From contig OX387200.1 in assembly GCA_947561715.1 (NCBI GenBank), positions 8,062,501 through 8,126,500 on the forward strand: a stretch of DNA of 64,000 nt. Reading direction: 5' to 3'. Made by a program: the position numbers and the translations under genes. This document shows, piece after piece, positions 1 to 12,699 of this stretch; the first letter of the stretch is position 1, and every line of letters starts with the position of its first letter. The stretch is from Ascidia mentula. Its lineage: Eukaryota > Chordata > Ascidiacea > Phlebobranchia > Ascidiidae. The notes below the pieces were generated by a model. The model made no database searches. It was not told the DNA's origin and was given only the letters and a program-made list of their open reading frames with translations.

Positions 1-3000
1 TTGCTGGGCTCTGTGAACTCTGTAAACAGGTAGAGACAGCTTCTTGCTATTTCTGTGGAAATTTGAATAAAATTTAACAATATCTCTTTTTCTTGTCAAG
101 GTCCCAGAAGAGGTTTTTGCGAAGGCAATGTGGCCCACACTGTCATCAAGCTTCTCTACAGGCTGGGAAAATTGCTCACCCGAAATGTTACAGCTATTAC
201 TTGTTTGCCATCAATCCAACCCAGAATGTTGTGGAAAAACATTTTTGAAAACGAATAAATGGATACCAATGAAGTTAAAAAGGGCTGATATAATTGGTAA
301 TAACCGAAACCATTTAAATTAATTACAACCACAGTTACGAGTTTTACATAGCCAAAGCATCACATGTTAAAATTTGTTCTGCTTGCATTTTCACAACAGG
401 TTTTTGTGCTGGTCTATTTGCATATATGGTAAAACACTATTGCTAACCCTTGCAGGTAAATTGTACTTAAATTAATTAATGTATTACAGGTCCACATAGT
501 TTTAAGCACCTCGCTCGAATTGTTGCTGAGACTACTCCATGTCAACCCAATGTTGATCCATTCGCATTGGAAATTATATCATCCATTTCCAAACAAGGAC
601 CAGATGTTTTGGGAAAGTTTTGGAGTGAGAGCTTGTCATCCACACTCCTGTCTTCTTCACCCGAAAGGAAATGTCTTGCAATCAAGTTGGCTTGCTATTC
701 TCTTCCCTATCTTAATGTTAACTCGGTGAGCAGTGTTTTGAATTTTAAAAAATATCTTATTTCCTACAATGCATCATACCAATAAATATTTTTATGTTTG
801 TCTTTCTGCTATCAAATAAATAATTGTGGTAATGCACTTTTTACAAAAAATACAATTTTTGTTAAATTTTAAAATTATTTTATCTTTGATCAATGTTTAG
901 TTATCGTGTCCATTTATTTACAGGTTGCTTTGGTTTGGAACAAAGACCTTCTCATAAACCTCTACCATGCCCTAATGAACAAGGATCACTATTTCCATCG
1001 TTACTGCAAAGAACAACTGCCACAAGAACTCAGAGAAAAGCTCTCTGACAAGAAAGTGTCCCCTGATGTACAATACCAACTATTGTGCCAGTTATGGAAA
1101 AGGTATATATATATATATATACCATTTTCTTTGCTTTTTCGAGCAAGAAGGCATGACATTTTCATTCATGAACGTTTTTCAGTCCCGGTGGTATTCACTT
1201 GGATGGAATTACTCATTCCAGTGTAGTGAGTACTGTAGTTGGACATCTTAAACTTCCAGCTCTCCTCAGGCACATTGGTTGGTTAAAGAAACTCTTTCTA
1301 TTTGGAACTGCTGGTGATGTGGGAATCAAAGAAATCAACTTGGAAGTTGCCAGAACGTAAGAGTGAATTATTTTTGGTACATATTTTACAAGGAAAGGTA
1401 GCTTGTTATGGAGCACTTTAGGTGGTGTTATGCAGAAAAGATGCTGTGCCAATCTTGATAAATGTGCAACCAGAATGTCGATCTATAACGTCTGTTGTTT
1501 GAACTGTATTGTTTTTGTTTTTTTTAATATAACTTAGATTGTGTATTTGCTGAATTTAGGTAAAAATGGTTAAACATCCATTGTTTTAAAGTCATGCTGA
1601 TTGCACCCATGCATCGACGTTGTTAGCAATGCTGTTAACACTTGACAAAGTATTAATCATAATTTTAAAGAAGTAAAAAATACGTTTATAAAACTATGTT
1701 AAAAAAAAGGCTTTTTTGCATCGAGATTTATCAATCATTTGCCAAATTAACCCCTCTGTTAGATAAGTACCTGGGCAAGTGGTTTAAAACTTGGTTTGTT
1801 GCAGATGGTCTGCTTCCCAGCTTGCCCATCTTGTTCGCATGGTTCATCTACCCAGGAATGAAGGATGGATGAGCGGCATTGCAAAATTTGTATTTCTGCA
1901 CGGCCACTTTGCAAGTAGGATGAAAATCCAAAAGTGCAGCGAAACAGTTAAAATAATTTCTTCTGAAATTTAGTCGAAAAACAGGCAAAGGCCTCTGACA
2001 TAGAAGAGGTGCAAATGGTTGATGAACACTTTATGGAGTTGTCCGAGTCTACTCAAGGTCGAGTTCGTCAGACATCACAAACTGTCATCACCTGGCTGAA
2101 CAACATGCTGCCACTGAACGCAGAGAAACAAGTAAAATGATTATGTTTTTTTTGACGTAAGTTTGGATCTTGTTTATTTATGTTGTTTTAATCAATTCCT
2201 TAAATTCCTTTTATGTTGCTGATGTTATATTATATGTTGTTGTCGGCTGTTTCAAGTTTCCTAGTATTTATTTTTATAAAATCTTGATATTGCTTGGCTT
2301 GTAGGAATCGGCAAAAAAGATTCCTGGGCTGATGTCAAGTGGTGAATTTTGGCTTAAAATGATTGTGGAATTTGCGAATGAGCTCATGCAAGAAGAAGGG
2401 GTTTCTCTTGCTGGAGAGATGGATGATAACACCAAGGAGGCCTGGAATGAAGCTATGACTTTCATTAAAAAGATGTCGAAATTGAAAAAAGGTTTGTTTT
2501 GACCTGCTTACATATTTCTACAATTACATTGACAAGCTGCATTGAACCTCTAAATCTATGTTGTTAATTTCAGCATTTTATTTTTTGTCATTATTTAATT
2601 CAGGATAATTAGTGATAAATGCTGTTATTGTTGTTGGCCTATAGGCAATATCCCATTGCTGTGATACATTTTTTTAGATTCAAAGAGTGGCAAAGCATCA
2701 GAAGCAACAGCAATGCAGTTGTTGCTTTTACACGTCAGTGTACAGCTTCTGTCACCCGATGCTGATGTGAAAAAATCAGCAGTTGATGTAATTGGCGACT
2801 TACGTGAAATTATTGTTGAACGTTTCAGCAGAGAAAGAAATAAGTTGAAGTTATCTGATGATGAAGGATCGCCTCATTGGGTTGAGGTACTATTCTTGTG
2901 TTTATGGATTTACCTATTTTTTCTTGGGATTAGGTTAAAAGCAACAGTTATCAAACCATGCTTTCACATGCCAAAGCACAATTGTATGACTGCGAAGGCC

Positions 3001-6000
3001 CTTTAATCTGATGAAGTGCACATAGCATGAACATTGGTTTTGTCATCTTGTCATTGTGTTAAAAAGAAACAAAAACTTTTTGTAAACATAATATCGTATT
3101 TCATAATACAGTTCACTAAGTTTCAAAGTTTTTAAATCTATACATTTTGATCTCAGGTAATTGTTGAAATCCTGTTGAGTATGTTGTCACAAGGATCACA
3201 CAGTGTACGAATAATTGCCGACCAAGTGTTCAAACTTATCTCATCACATATGACCGGTCATGCAATGCAACTGGTGACAGATGTAAGTTATCTGCTGGTT
3301 GAAATGAACAGTTTTGTAAAAATGGGGTTTGCTTCAGTATAGTAATGTATGCATTGTATATTGTAAAAGTTTTGAAATACGTTTTGTGAATTTGCACTCA
3401 TTGTCTTTCAAGACTATCACACAAATACTTACACAATTGGCACATCTTACATAGCATATTGATAATTTTTACTGGTTACAAAGACTAATATAATAAAAAT
3501 GATGACTAAAGTTATTAAAATAAAGTTTTTCACTGCATGCCATATAAAAAAAAATTATGTAGGTTCTCACAATGAAAGATGGGGAACTAATGAAGAATGC
3601 AGATGAGGATGCGGAAGATGAGGAAGATGATAATGCAGAGGAACCACAGATGGAAGAAGGAGGTTGAAATTTCGTTTTTTATTTGTTTGCCATTTTGGGA
3701 AAACTTCCTTTTAGGAAAATAAGAACTCTATCTGTAAAAAAAGTAAATATTGAAACAGATTTTTTAAATCGTGACAACTTTTTGTCGTACAGAGGATGAA
3801 ATGGACACAAGCGAAGATGAAGAGCCGAGTGGGGATGAGGCAGAGGAAGAGGCAGATGGTGTGGATGCTGAGTTCAGGCGGAAGATCAAAGAAGCATTAG
3901 GGGATGCTGCAGCTCCATCTGATTATGTAAGTACAACTAATGAGACTTTTGTTAATCCCAATTTTATGTTGGCAACATTCTTGTTTTTTGTAACTTGAAT
4001 TCCATTTAAGTGTGCATTTAAGCCATCAATATATGTTATGCAAGTTGATTCATATGATTCATGGTTTGTTTCAAAATCATAATCCAGTTACAGATTGTAT
4101 CCTCCTTCCAATTAAATGAGCAGGAAAGTAATGTTGTTGTCAATGGAGTAGTTGTTGTAGCTTAACTTTCCAGTCAAAAGCTGTGCTTGTGCTTCTTAGT
4201 AGTATTCTGCATTGCAAAAGGACTCAAGTTCATCCTTGGGGATTAGTTTTATTGCAACATTGTGTTGTTAGGAAAGTGAAGATAATAATGAAGAAGAAGA
4301 TGAAGATTCTGAAAGCGATGCTGAAATGAGCGACGATGCTATGATGAGAATTGATCCAATGCTCTCCAATATATTCAAGGAACGGAAGGTAGTCTTTTTA
4401 CTTTTTACAGTATAATTACATTTGAATATCACAGAGAACTTGCTGACCAAGTACTGAATTATGTCTTTGTCCAGATAAGTGGAGAATTTGCAAAAAAATA
4501 AAAACATTTGTCATAGCTGTCTGTTTTTACAAACAATAACTTTTGTGTGAAAGAAATCGAAAAAGGCAGTGAAGAAGAACAACAAATTGCATGTGACCCA
4601 CTTTCAACTGCGCTGTCTGGACCTTGTCGAATCTTTCATTTCCCGTCATCATGCAACTAACCCTATGGTTCTTACTCTTGTACGCCCTCTACTGGACGTG
4701 GTAGAAATCGCTGCAAGAGATCCTGACAAATCGGCTTTGGCTGAACGAGCAACAGTTATATTAAGGTAGGCATTATGAATATAGACTGAAGTTGGTCCCG
4801 TAAACCTTGCAGACAGTAAGACCTTCTGATTAAAGTTAATGTATCTGTTTGTAATTTTCCCTGTTAATGCTGAAAGCTTGAAATGATCAGACAATGTTTT
4901 GGGTCATTCAGGATTATGCTTCGTTATCTCGTAAATATTACTGATTATTTATCCTACATGAGCCAATACACATATATGAGGGCTCAGTTCTGCACCGAAT
5001 GCCAATACCTACATTATACCACCACCTTTCGGCAGGTTTTTCCGTCAAGAACATTTTACAAATTGTCTTTTTTAATCGCACACATTTGTTGTGCAAGCCT
5101 CTGATAAAATCTCAAAAGTTTTTGTTCTGTGGCTGTGGCTGTGACTTTATTGCACACATATTGGAGTACGATGAGATGTAAGAAGATGAAAGAAATATTA
5201 CGTAAATACAACTCATGATATGGCGTTTGCGTACTGTCATATCTACGAAAATCGCGTATTGCAACAAGGTTTCCGTCAGATTACTGACACACAGATTTTC
5301 TGGAAGCAAGTACTAAACACACTTGCACGGTTATTGTAAGTGTCTGTGTTGTTGTTAACGAAACGTCGTAAGGTGCAAACTATGACAAAATTTTCCAACT
5401 CTCGATGAAAACGTCGCACATAAAACAAAAACCTGGAATAGAAAACAATTCGGAAGAGCGAGATAAAAACATAAACAAAAACGAGCCCAGGAGAAATTGC
5501 TTGAAGCTCAGTCATTGCACCGGCAACCGATCGCTTTGCGTGCGGAAAACTGGATGGCGACCTCTCGAAGTTTTTCTCTTCACGCGCGGCTGATGAAGCG
5601 ATCTTCCCCTTCTTTCCTCCCAGTATTTCGGCTTCTCGTCCTCTTTTTGCTCATGGAAGCTCCTCCATCTCTCCTCTGACGCGTTTTCCCCATTTTTTGC
5701 GTACCGCATCCGGGGAATCACCCCGTTTTCTGGGGTCGCGGGTGATGTTGGGGCTGTGTTTGGGTGTTCTGTTATCGTGTGAAGAACTATGTCGTCTGGC
5801 TCCACGGACGTGGTTCTTTTCATGGATGCTCTGTGCTGAGGAGTGCCTGATATTCCGTTGGATTTACTTTGGTCCAAAGCTCCCTCTAATTCAATTTGTA
5901 TTTCGACTGGATCAAGCGACGTATTGTCTTGCGCTTTGGCGTGAACTGCGTTTCCATTTCCGTCTCGTGATATTATTCCAATCTCCGTTTCACGAAACTC

Positions 6001-9000
6001 AACTTTCGTCTGGCACCCGCTCAACACCACACGTATTTCCTGGTCCTCACAGACCTCTAGTGGCGTACGCCCCGAGCTATCCGTCAAGCTAGGGTCGGCG
6101 CCGCGTTCAAGAAGCATCTTAACCACGCCGTTGGCGCCCGCTCTGGCCGCATGGTGGAGTGGTGTTGCGCAGCTGTAGTTACCAGCGTTTACAGGTGCTC
6201 CCTTGTTTAGAAGGACGTTAACCACAGACGTGTAGCCGTATGTGGCAGCTTTATGTAATGGTGTGTCCAGAAGTCTGTCGATCGCGATGATGTCAGCGCC
6301 GTTGATCAGGAGCAGTGACGTAACCTGCAAAGACGCATTTTTTATTACCATTTCACTAACTATGAACATGTTGATGGTTTAGAGACATTAAAAGCCTAAT
6401 ACACAATAGTAGTTTCGCAACGTTTTAGATCTGTTACATTTCTTGCTCATATAATGGACTCATCATATCTTACGTCTTTGTGGCCTTGTTTGGTGGCAAG
6501 GTGGAGAGGTGTACCAATCTTACTGTCCTGCCCGATATTCACGTTGGCCCCGTGTTCCAGTAACGCCTGAAACACAAATTAATTAGGAACGGTCTGAGAG
6601 TCGTCTGTGGTTGCGCACAAGCGTACCAAGAAAGTTGTCATACTTAAACGACTGGTACTTGGTTATAACAATTGTATTTACATGTTTATTGAAATGCATG
6701 TCATAACTTTCCACATTCCTGTTAAATTAGACTATGTTAATAACCAGCTGCACTTCACACAGCGATTCGATCGATGTTTTCGGTGTGTTTTCCTTTGTCT
6801 GAGTCTTGATATGTTCACTTTACCAAGTTTGTTACGCTTTTGGAGCATATGACCAACCTTAACTATCCCAAGGTGACCTTGCTGCACGGCCACATGTAAG
6901 GGATACTCTTCTGAAGGTGATTGGTCGTCTTGCGAAGGCCACGTCGTCTGATTGGTCGAGGCTCCGGCTTTGAGCATCATGCGCACCTTACAACACAAAC
7001 AATAAACACATTATCTACTCGTAAACAGCGTTACGTCTAGTGTAAACTAAAGTAACCAAAGCAGTGTCTATTATCCCAACTTACTGGAAATGTCACTACT
7101 TACGTCAGAACAAACCGCACTACAACTCGGTTTTTACTTACTAGAGTCTCGTTCCGTTGTGTGATCGCCATGCTGAGAAACGAACACTTCGGATTTTCAC
7201 TGTATTCGTTCGGGTTTGCCCCTACGCACCATATAAATCACGGGATTAGATAAAACCGTGGGATCGCAACCTAAACCACGTACCTAACAAACCACATGCT
7301 TGACGAGTCACATACTTTACACAAGAGCCTTTGTTTACAAGTCAAGGGGATACGATTGAGCTTGCCCAGTTTTAAAATATTTATCACATGTGGGGATTTC
7401 CTCAGCGCTTCGTTTTGTATAATTTAAATGCCGCAGTAATCGGTGCACTGCTTAAACACGAAATATCCACTTGTTTTGTGGAAAAGCGAAAATTGTTTCC
7501 ATGACAACAGCGTTTAAAATTTATCAATAAAGCCTGAAGCTCATGAACTTTTGGGATGAGTTGTAGAAGAAATGACCTAGATTTGTTTTTTGAATAATTT
7601 TCAATAACTATGCAATAGTTTTAGAAATTGAAACAAATATATAGTCAGATCCTTCTATTGTGCGCCTGTCGTTTACTCTGGTTCATCCAACAAGAAATAC
7701 GGGTTAAAAAATTGGCCTCATCAACATTGCAAAACATTACACCGCGTTGATTTTTCCTATTGTTAAGTATAACCTTCAACTCTATAAGTTAAACCAACTG
7801 TTACCAAAATATGGACGCCAAGATAGGGCAGGTCAGTCACAACACACAAAAATATTAAAAAAAAACTCTTTTTCTATGCATCAAGCCGGCATTTTACGTC
7901 ATGTGTTTCAGAACTATAAAAACTGTATAACAAGAGATCAACATACCTCTGCTCAGCAGCTTTCTAACTTTTTTATCGTCTTGAAGCTGCAGACAAGTTT
8001 CCAATTCTTTCTCCTTGTCGGCGCAACACCACAACTTAAACATGGTTGGATTTGTGTCACTTCATAATACGCCCTAACCCTGTAACGCTCCTGCACAGAT
8101 AAATGCAAAATATCATCCATGAGATTTCGCGTAAAAAGAACCTCTTGATGCTCTCCTTATTAAAATGCTCCTGTTTAAAACTTGCATTTCGTCAGCGCGC
8201 TTTGGTCAAACGGAAGATAATGATCACTGATGGAATGATCTGTCAACGACTCAATACTATTCCGTTAATGCGTCGTTATATCTCGTTATGCTTCATCTTC
8301 CATTTCCATTTACTTTCATTCTTTACATCGCTTTGCCATTTGTCGAGGCTTACTCCTGACCAAGGCGTTCCTAAGTTAACCAAACAACTTCACTTGCACG
8401 GTGGAACATCAAACACCATATCCTCTCGCACCAGCAAGTCCAACTCTGAAGCAGCGTTCTGAAGTACCCCAGCTATTTATATACCCTTCCATAAGCGAAA
8501 CCACAGCCCGGCCAGCTACTGGCCTCGTGTTATGTTTGTTAATGTCCTGCCTCTCGCCAATATCAACAGCCCGCATAGGCCTGTGGTTTTTACGGCGCGC
8601 CCAACTGGGTTAATTGCGCGCGGAACGCACAAAGGGCCCAGCGCAGTGTGTGGCGCGGACCGTGACCCGCGGTTCCCCCGGGCACAGTTTGGAATTCTCC
8701 TCTCGTCGGTCCCGCCGTCTTGGTCGGTCGTCCATCCATCACCTTCGTCGATTGAAACCCTTTCTCCGTGATCACCATGGCGCAAATAGATTAAACACCG
8801 CTTGTTGGTTAAGTTCGTTCGCTGATTAGGTCGTTAAGCTCCAAAGCGCGATTGGAATGCGTTTCCGATAGTTCCAAGGCAATAATCCTCACTAAACGAA
8901 GAGCGTGCTTACCTCATGTAAGCAATATGTTCTGTTGGCAGTAGTAGTTTTGTTCAAGCCTTTCCTTTGAATTTAATGCTTGTTTCAAATTTGAAGGCTT

Positions 9001-12000
9001 GAGCCATAAAAACGCAATATTAAAAATTCATTGCGGTTGGAATTGCCATATCTCTATGGTGCTACCTTGCACTCTTATCTCAGAAGCGCAGAAGGCGTCA
9101 AACACTAAAACACGTTAAAAAACGCTCTAAATTGATCTCCGAAAACCGCTTCCTGAACCAAATCGAACAGCGTCTATGATTTTGAACATACGCTTTACTT
9201 GTGTTTTCCGGGCAATTTCATATATACGCGGAAGCATTGCGATGTTTAAAGTAACACTTAATTAAGCATATCCAGGTGCCGCTGCTATGCATTCGGATAT
9301 TTGTGGTAATCTCTATGCGATGAAGAACATAGTTTATTAATGTTGCCCGATCCGCGCTTGTTTTCTAGCCTTGCATGGCCGCCACCAACAAGCCACAGCT
9401 TATCCCTCAAGCCCCTGCATGTTATTTTTACTTGGGTATATACGCTACACCGAGTCTGACATTTGCTTCACCGGAAAAGCTGGAAGTTCAAGGCATTTTA
9501 GAATGCCTCCCTGTTGTTTTAGGAGACAGTGTTTCTGTGTCTGCACACTCAGTTCAGGTTTTTCGGGCGGAAGCCTCTCCCCAAACTAAACTTCGTACGT
9601 TGAGTCAAATGCTCACGCTCGGTTAGATAAGAGATTTTAAGAAACGTTTCTCTTCCTGTTTTAAACTTCCGACTTGGAAGGGTTTTGCTTTAAAAACTGT
9701 TGCCTTCAATGTACTCTTGTGTGGTTCTCAAACATTAGGTCAAGCTAAACAACAACACGTCCGGTTGTAATCATAGGCGAACTGTGTATACGCTTTAATT
9801 ACTTGACTGGTGCCCTCATTCGTAATTTGCTATCCATCGAAGGGTATATTGTGACCAATGACTGTAATTTTTCACCAGTACGTGCTTAACTACTACAGCC
9901 TTAATTCCAAACTACAGTCTTCTTTTCTATCGAGTATCATTAAACAAAAGGTCCCTCGCTTTTTGCTCAATTGATTCAATCATCACTTTTGTACTTAACT
10001 CGACATAGAGTGTAACCTTCTTTGGACATACAACAATGCTAATCACGGGAATTAACAGATGTTGATTCCTTTTTTTCGCGGAAATGTCGACACCATATGA
10101 TTGCGAAACTCTTTCCGCTACGTTTATGCTTTAAGTGTGTGTTTTTTTCCAAAACCTACAGGAACTTACGTAACGATCACTGTACGTATATTTCTCTTGC
10201 TCAACCCTGGCGTTCGGTTGCGCCGACATCCGAAACGAGGTTTGTTTTGGTCAACGTCGATAACCTGATAAGTTGCGACACAAAAATTCCTAAAGGTTCG
10301 AGAAAAAGGAAAGTAAACAAAGACGGGTTACTCACCGCGTGGGTGACAAACAAGACAGCCATTTGACCACCGCGATTAAAATCCACGTCTTCAGCAAATT
10401 TATGTAACTGCCAGTCTATTCCTCGTCTGTACCTTTTTCGTTAATATTACTTGCTCTGAGCCACTATATTCCAGCATCTAAAAACACTGTAAATAGTCTA
10501 TTCATGGTCTGCGTTAATTTGTAATAAGCTCACTTTATGTAAGACCAGTTTTTACAACCACACACTACCCCTACTCCACAACTTACCAATATTTGTCTTC
10601 AGGATAAAACTGTGCAAAATGAAGGGCTACCCCCGACCACTTACCGCTGAGCACATCCAGAACTGCCACACTGATATTGAGCAGATACTCGGCAAGTGCC
10701 AGAGAGCGGCAGGCGGGCAATTCCATGCCCAACTCTCATCACACGCTGCCATGTTCCTTCTGCGCGTTCTGTGTGGGAACCCAGGCACCACTGAAGGGTA
10801 TGTAGTTTATGGTATGCAGGTGCCTTAGTTGGGAGGCCGTTTTAATAATGCATCTCCGGGTACGTATTAAAGGAGCTGTGGAGAAAATTGCTCGTCGGAT
10901 GGTCTATGCGTAAATTTGTATGTACACACACTCTTCTGTAAGGTTTGAATCACGTTTTATGTAACCGCAGTGGTCAGTTGACCTATCGGCACCATGGAGT
11001 TCGCTTTTTTTGTACAAAATCGCTATGCATATAATTTAAGAAAATTTGGTCGGAACTGTTTGTACTATTTTAAATCAGTCGCCCCTCTACTAAAACTAAC
11101 ATAAATAACAGCATGTGACCTCATACAATACTGCCTTGTCCGAACCTTATTATCACTCTGAAATTTGCACAGGAGCGCAACAGGTGCAGTGGACATAGAC
11201 CGCATCACGTGTGCATACGGCCATGCACTGAAAGACTACATGTCGAGGAGGGATAGCCATCTCCATCTGTGCGTCCTCCACGACTACGTGAGTCGATATC
11301 CACAGTTGGCGAAGGATTTAATCGAACCTCTGATTGGTTTTATCAAGGATGGCATTCTTGTATATAGAAAGGTAACGGCATTTTTACTTTGCGTTGCTTA
11401 CAACTGTATCATGTTTATCGAACCTCTATGAAGATATGAGGCAGGAAAAAACATATTTTGTCACTCTTTTTTAACTTGTTATAGACCCAGGCATGTCAAC
11501 TGCTTACGTCACTGATGACGTGTGCGGCCGTGCGCTCCGATGCACAAAAACACTGCAAAGAGTTAATTCTGAACATTTGCGGGATTTTGGAAGACTTGAT
11601 CGCAAACACCCGTGACGTCAAACCCAACTACGTCAACGAACTTCTAAAGTGAGTGTTGGTCCAAAGATGAAAGACGTTTGATGGCTTATAAGTTGTTCTT
11701 GATTGTTTTGAAACACTAATGGAAACTCGTGTTTCGTCGAACCTGTTACCGAAGTTGTTAATTTGGAGAAATCGATTTCTTGTGTTTTGTGCAAACGTAA
11801 ACATCAATTGAAAATCTAATTTAAAACTGTACTTTTCACTCTTCGTTGTGAATGAAAATTATCCCTCCAGATTATTGTACCACGCTGTACGATTAACGAA
11901 AGAAAAAGACAGCAATCACGACTGGAGCAAAACGATTCAAGTTTTGAAGAACCTTCTCGAAATGCCTGAGGTTCAAAGGTCACAAGGCATGACCAACTTG

Positions 12001-12680
12001 ACTTGGAAAGTTGCCACTTTCTTGGGACAAATGTGAGAATATCTGACGGACAAACCGTGCTGTGTCAGCGTGCTGATGTATAGACTTAACATTCCACGAA
12101 TAAAAATAAATGCATTTTGTGTAGTTGGGATATAGTAAATGGCTAAATAAACAATAGGCGTGATTTGATCATTATTACTATGTGCTTTGTTTTTAGTCGC
12201 CCCAAAGTGGACAAAACGCAGCAAAGAAACGAGAGAAGAAAACTAAAGGAAGAAAAAGCGAAAGTGGAGCAAGGTAAAATTTTGATCGAAAATCAGTGCC
12301 TACAGCGTGTCGTCAATGCCATTTGTCGGTCAAATTGCGCGCTTGCGTATTGACATTGAACAACGTAGTAAGTGTTTTTAAGCTGCCTTCCACACTGGCA
12401 TAATTCTGTTTCAGCTGGTGGTTAAAACAAACCCATTTTCTTTATTGCGGCTATCCTTCATGCCTTGAAACACTTTTTCGCAGCTAAAGCTGGCGTGAAG
12501 GAAGAAGAGTCGACAGAACCGAAGGAGAGTCGCCGTGAGATCAAACGTCGTGTGCGCAAGGAGAAGAAACAAGCCAAGCGACAAGCTAATGCTAAACGCC
12601 GGAGCGGATCGACTGGCGGGGGAGTCCCCAAGAAGAAGGCCAAAAAGAAACAGCGCCCCCAGTCGGTAGAGGGAGAATAG
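1..12680 (+). CDS. MYBBP1A: MYBBP1A / DNA polymerase phi homologue, 5'-partial, 20 coding segments
   Basis: Nucleolar Myb-binding protein 1A (Pol5 family), a HEAT-like protein involved in ribosome biogenesis and rRNA transcription control. Segments: 1-29, 101-296, 490-725, 924-1102, 1183-1356, 1805-1914, 2004-2131, 2305-2491, 2678-2886, 3157-3282, 3563-3662, 3793-3926, 4272-4388, 4554-4765, 10603-10797, 11173-11371, 11485-11648, 11871-12032, 12197-12273, 12484-12680. All joints keep frame and give about 1042 residues. Human MYBBP1A has about 1330, so roughly 300 N-terminal residues lie off the left edge. Diagnostic features are helical repeats, a long acidic stretch (3600-4330) followed by FRRKIKEALGDAA and by MSDDAMMRIDPMLSNIFKER, then FLLRVLCGN, and a Lys/Arg-rich C-terminal tail that looks like a nucleolar localisation signal. 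The joint across the long intron (4765 to 10603) is supported by frame and by family order. The first 29-base segment is the least certain. Confidence 0.92.
1103..1123. repeat. (TA)n microsatellite at a splice donor
   Basis: About ten TA units begin at the GT of the MYBBP1A intron after the exon ending at 1102, so the donor is itself the first unit of the repeat. Confidence 0.85.
5512..8043 (-). CDS. Ankyrin-repeat protein, 403 residues, 5 coding exons
   Basis: Exons on the minus strand: 8043-7947, 7221-7142, 6986-6858, 6566-6474, 6324-5512 (TGA at 5514-5512). All joints keep frame. The protein opens MFKLWCC; the paired cysteines might be lipid-modified (inference). About six ankyrin repeats follow, with typical hairpin and helix signatures such as YPLHVAVQQGHLGIVK, TPLHLATKQGHKD, TPLHKAATYGYTSVVN and TPLHHAARAGANGVVKMLL (residues about 20-235). 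The C-terminal 165 residues are low in hydrophobics, rich in Ser/Thr/Arg/Glu and likely disordered, ending in a basic segment. No other domain is visible, so the protein is probably an adaptor or scaffold. I cannot assign an orthologue. The gene lies wholly inside an intron of MYBBP1A on the opposite strand. A possible poly(A) signal (AATAAA on the minus strand) is at 5146-5151. Confidence 0.86.
8044..10602. other. Upstream region of the ankyrin gene, no supported exon
   Basis: Within the MYBBP1A intron. Short open frames near 8100-8830 and 9370-9630 have no recognisable protein signature and no convincing splice context. At about 8560-8780 base composition turns clearly GC- and CpG-rich compared with the AT-rich surroundings, as expected of an unmethylated promoter-proximal patch. 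Nothing else is seen. Confidence 0.5.
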
Positions 12681-12693
12681 CGGTTTTCGTGAA

Positions 12694-12699
12694 AATAAA
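12694..12699 (+). promoter_or_regulatory. Poly(A) signal AATAAA of MYBBP1A
   Basis: Canonical hexamer 14 bases after the TAG stop of MYBBP1A, followed by a T-rich stretch. This implies a very short 3' UTR. Confidence 0.7.

Larger units (their letters stand above)
4766..10602 (+). other. 5.8 kb MYBBP1A intron hosting an antisense gene
   Basis: Donor GTAGGC at 4766 and acceptor TCTTCAG ending at 10602. The exon before ends with two bases of a codon and the exon after supplies the third. Other introns of this gene are about 70-650 bases. The intron contains the complete minus-strand ankyrin-repeat gene at 5512-8043. The remaining parts (4766-5511 and 8044-10602) hold no exon I can support. A GC-rich patch at about 8560-8780 lies 0.5 kb upstream of the ankyrin start codon and could be its promoter region (inference). 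Confidence 0.85.

Noticed and set aside
1911..1973. Reading the MYBBP1A exon on to the stop at 1973
   Set aside because: The GCAA/GTAGGA donor at 1914 joined to the acceptor at 2003 restores a long in-frame continuation, so the read-through is intronic.
9371..9626. Two overlapping plus-strand frames in the long MYBBP1A intron
   Set aside because: Not in frame with neighbouring MYBBP1A exons, no family signature, and the 4765/10603 joint is already exact.
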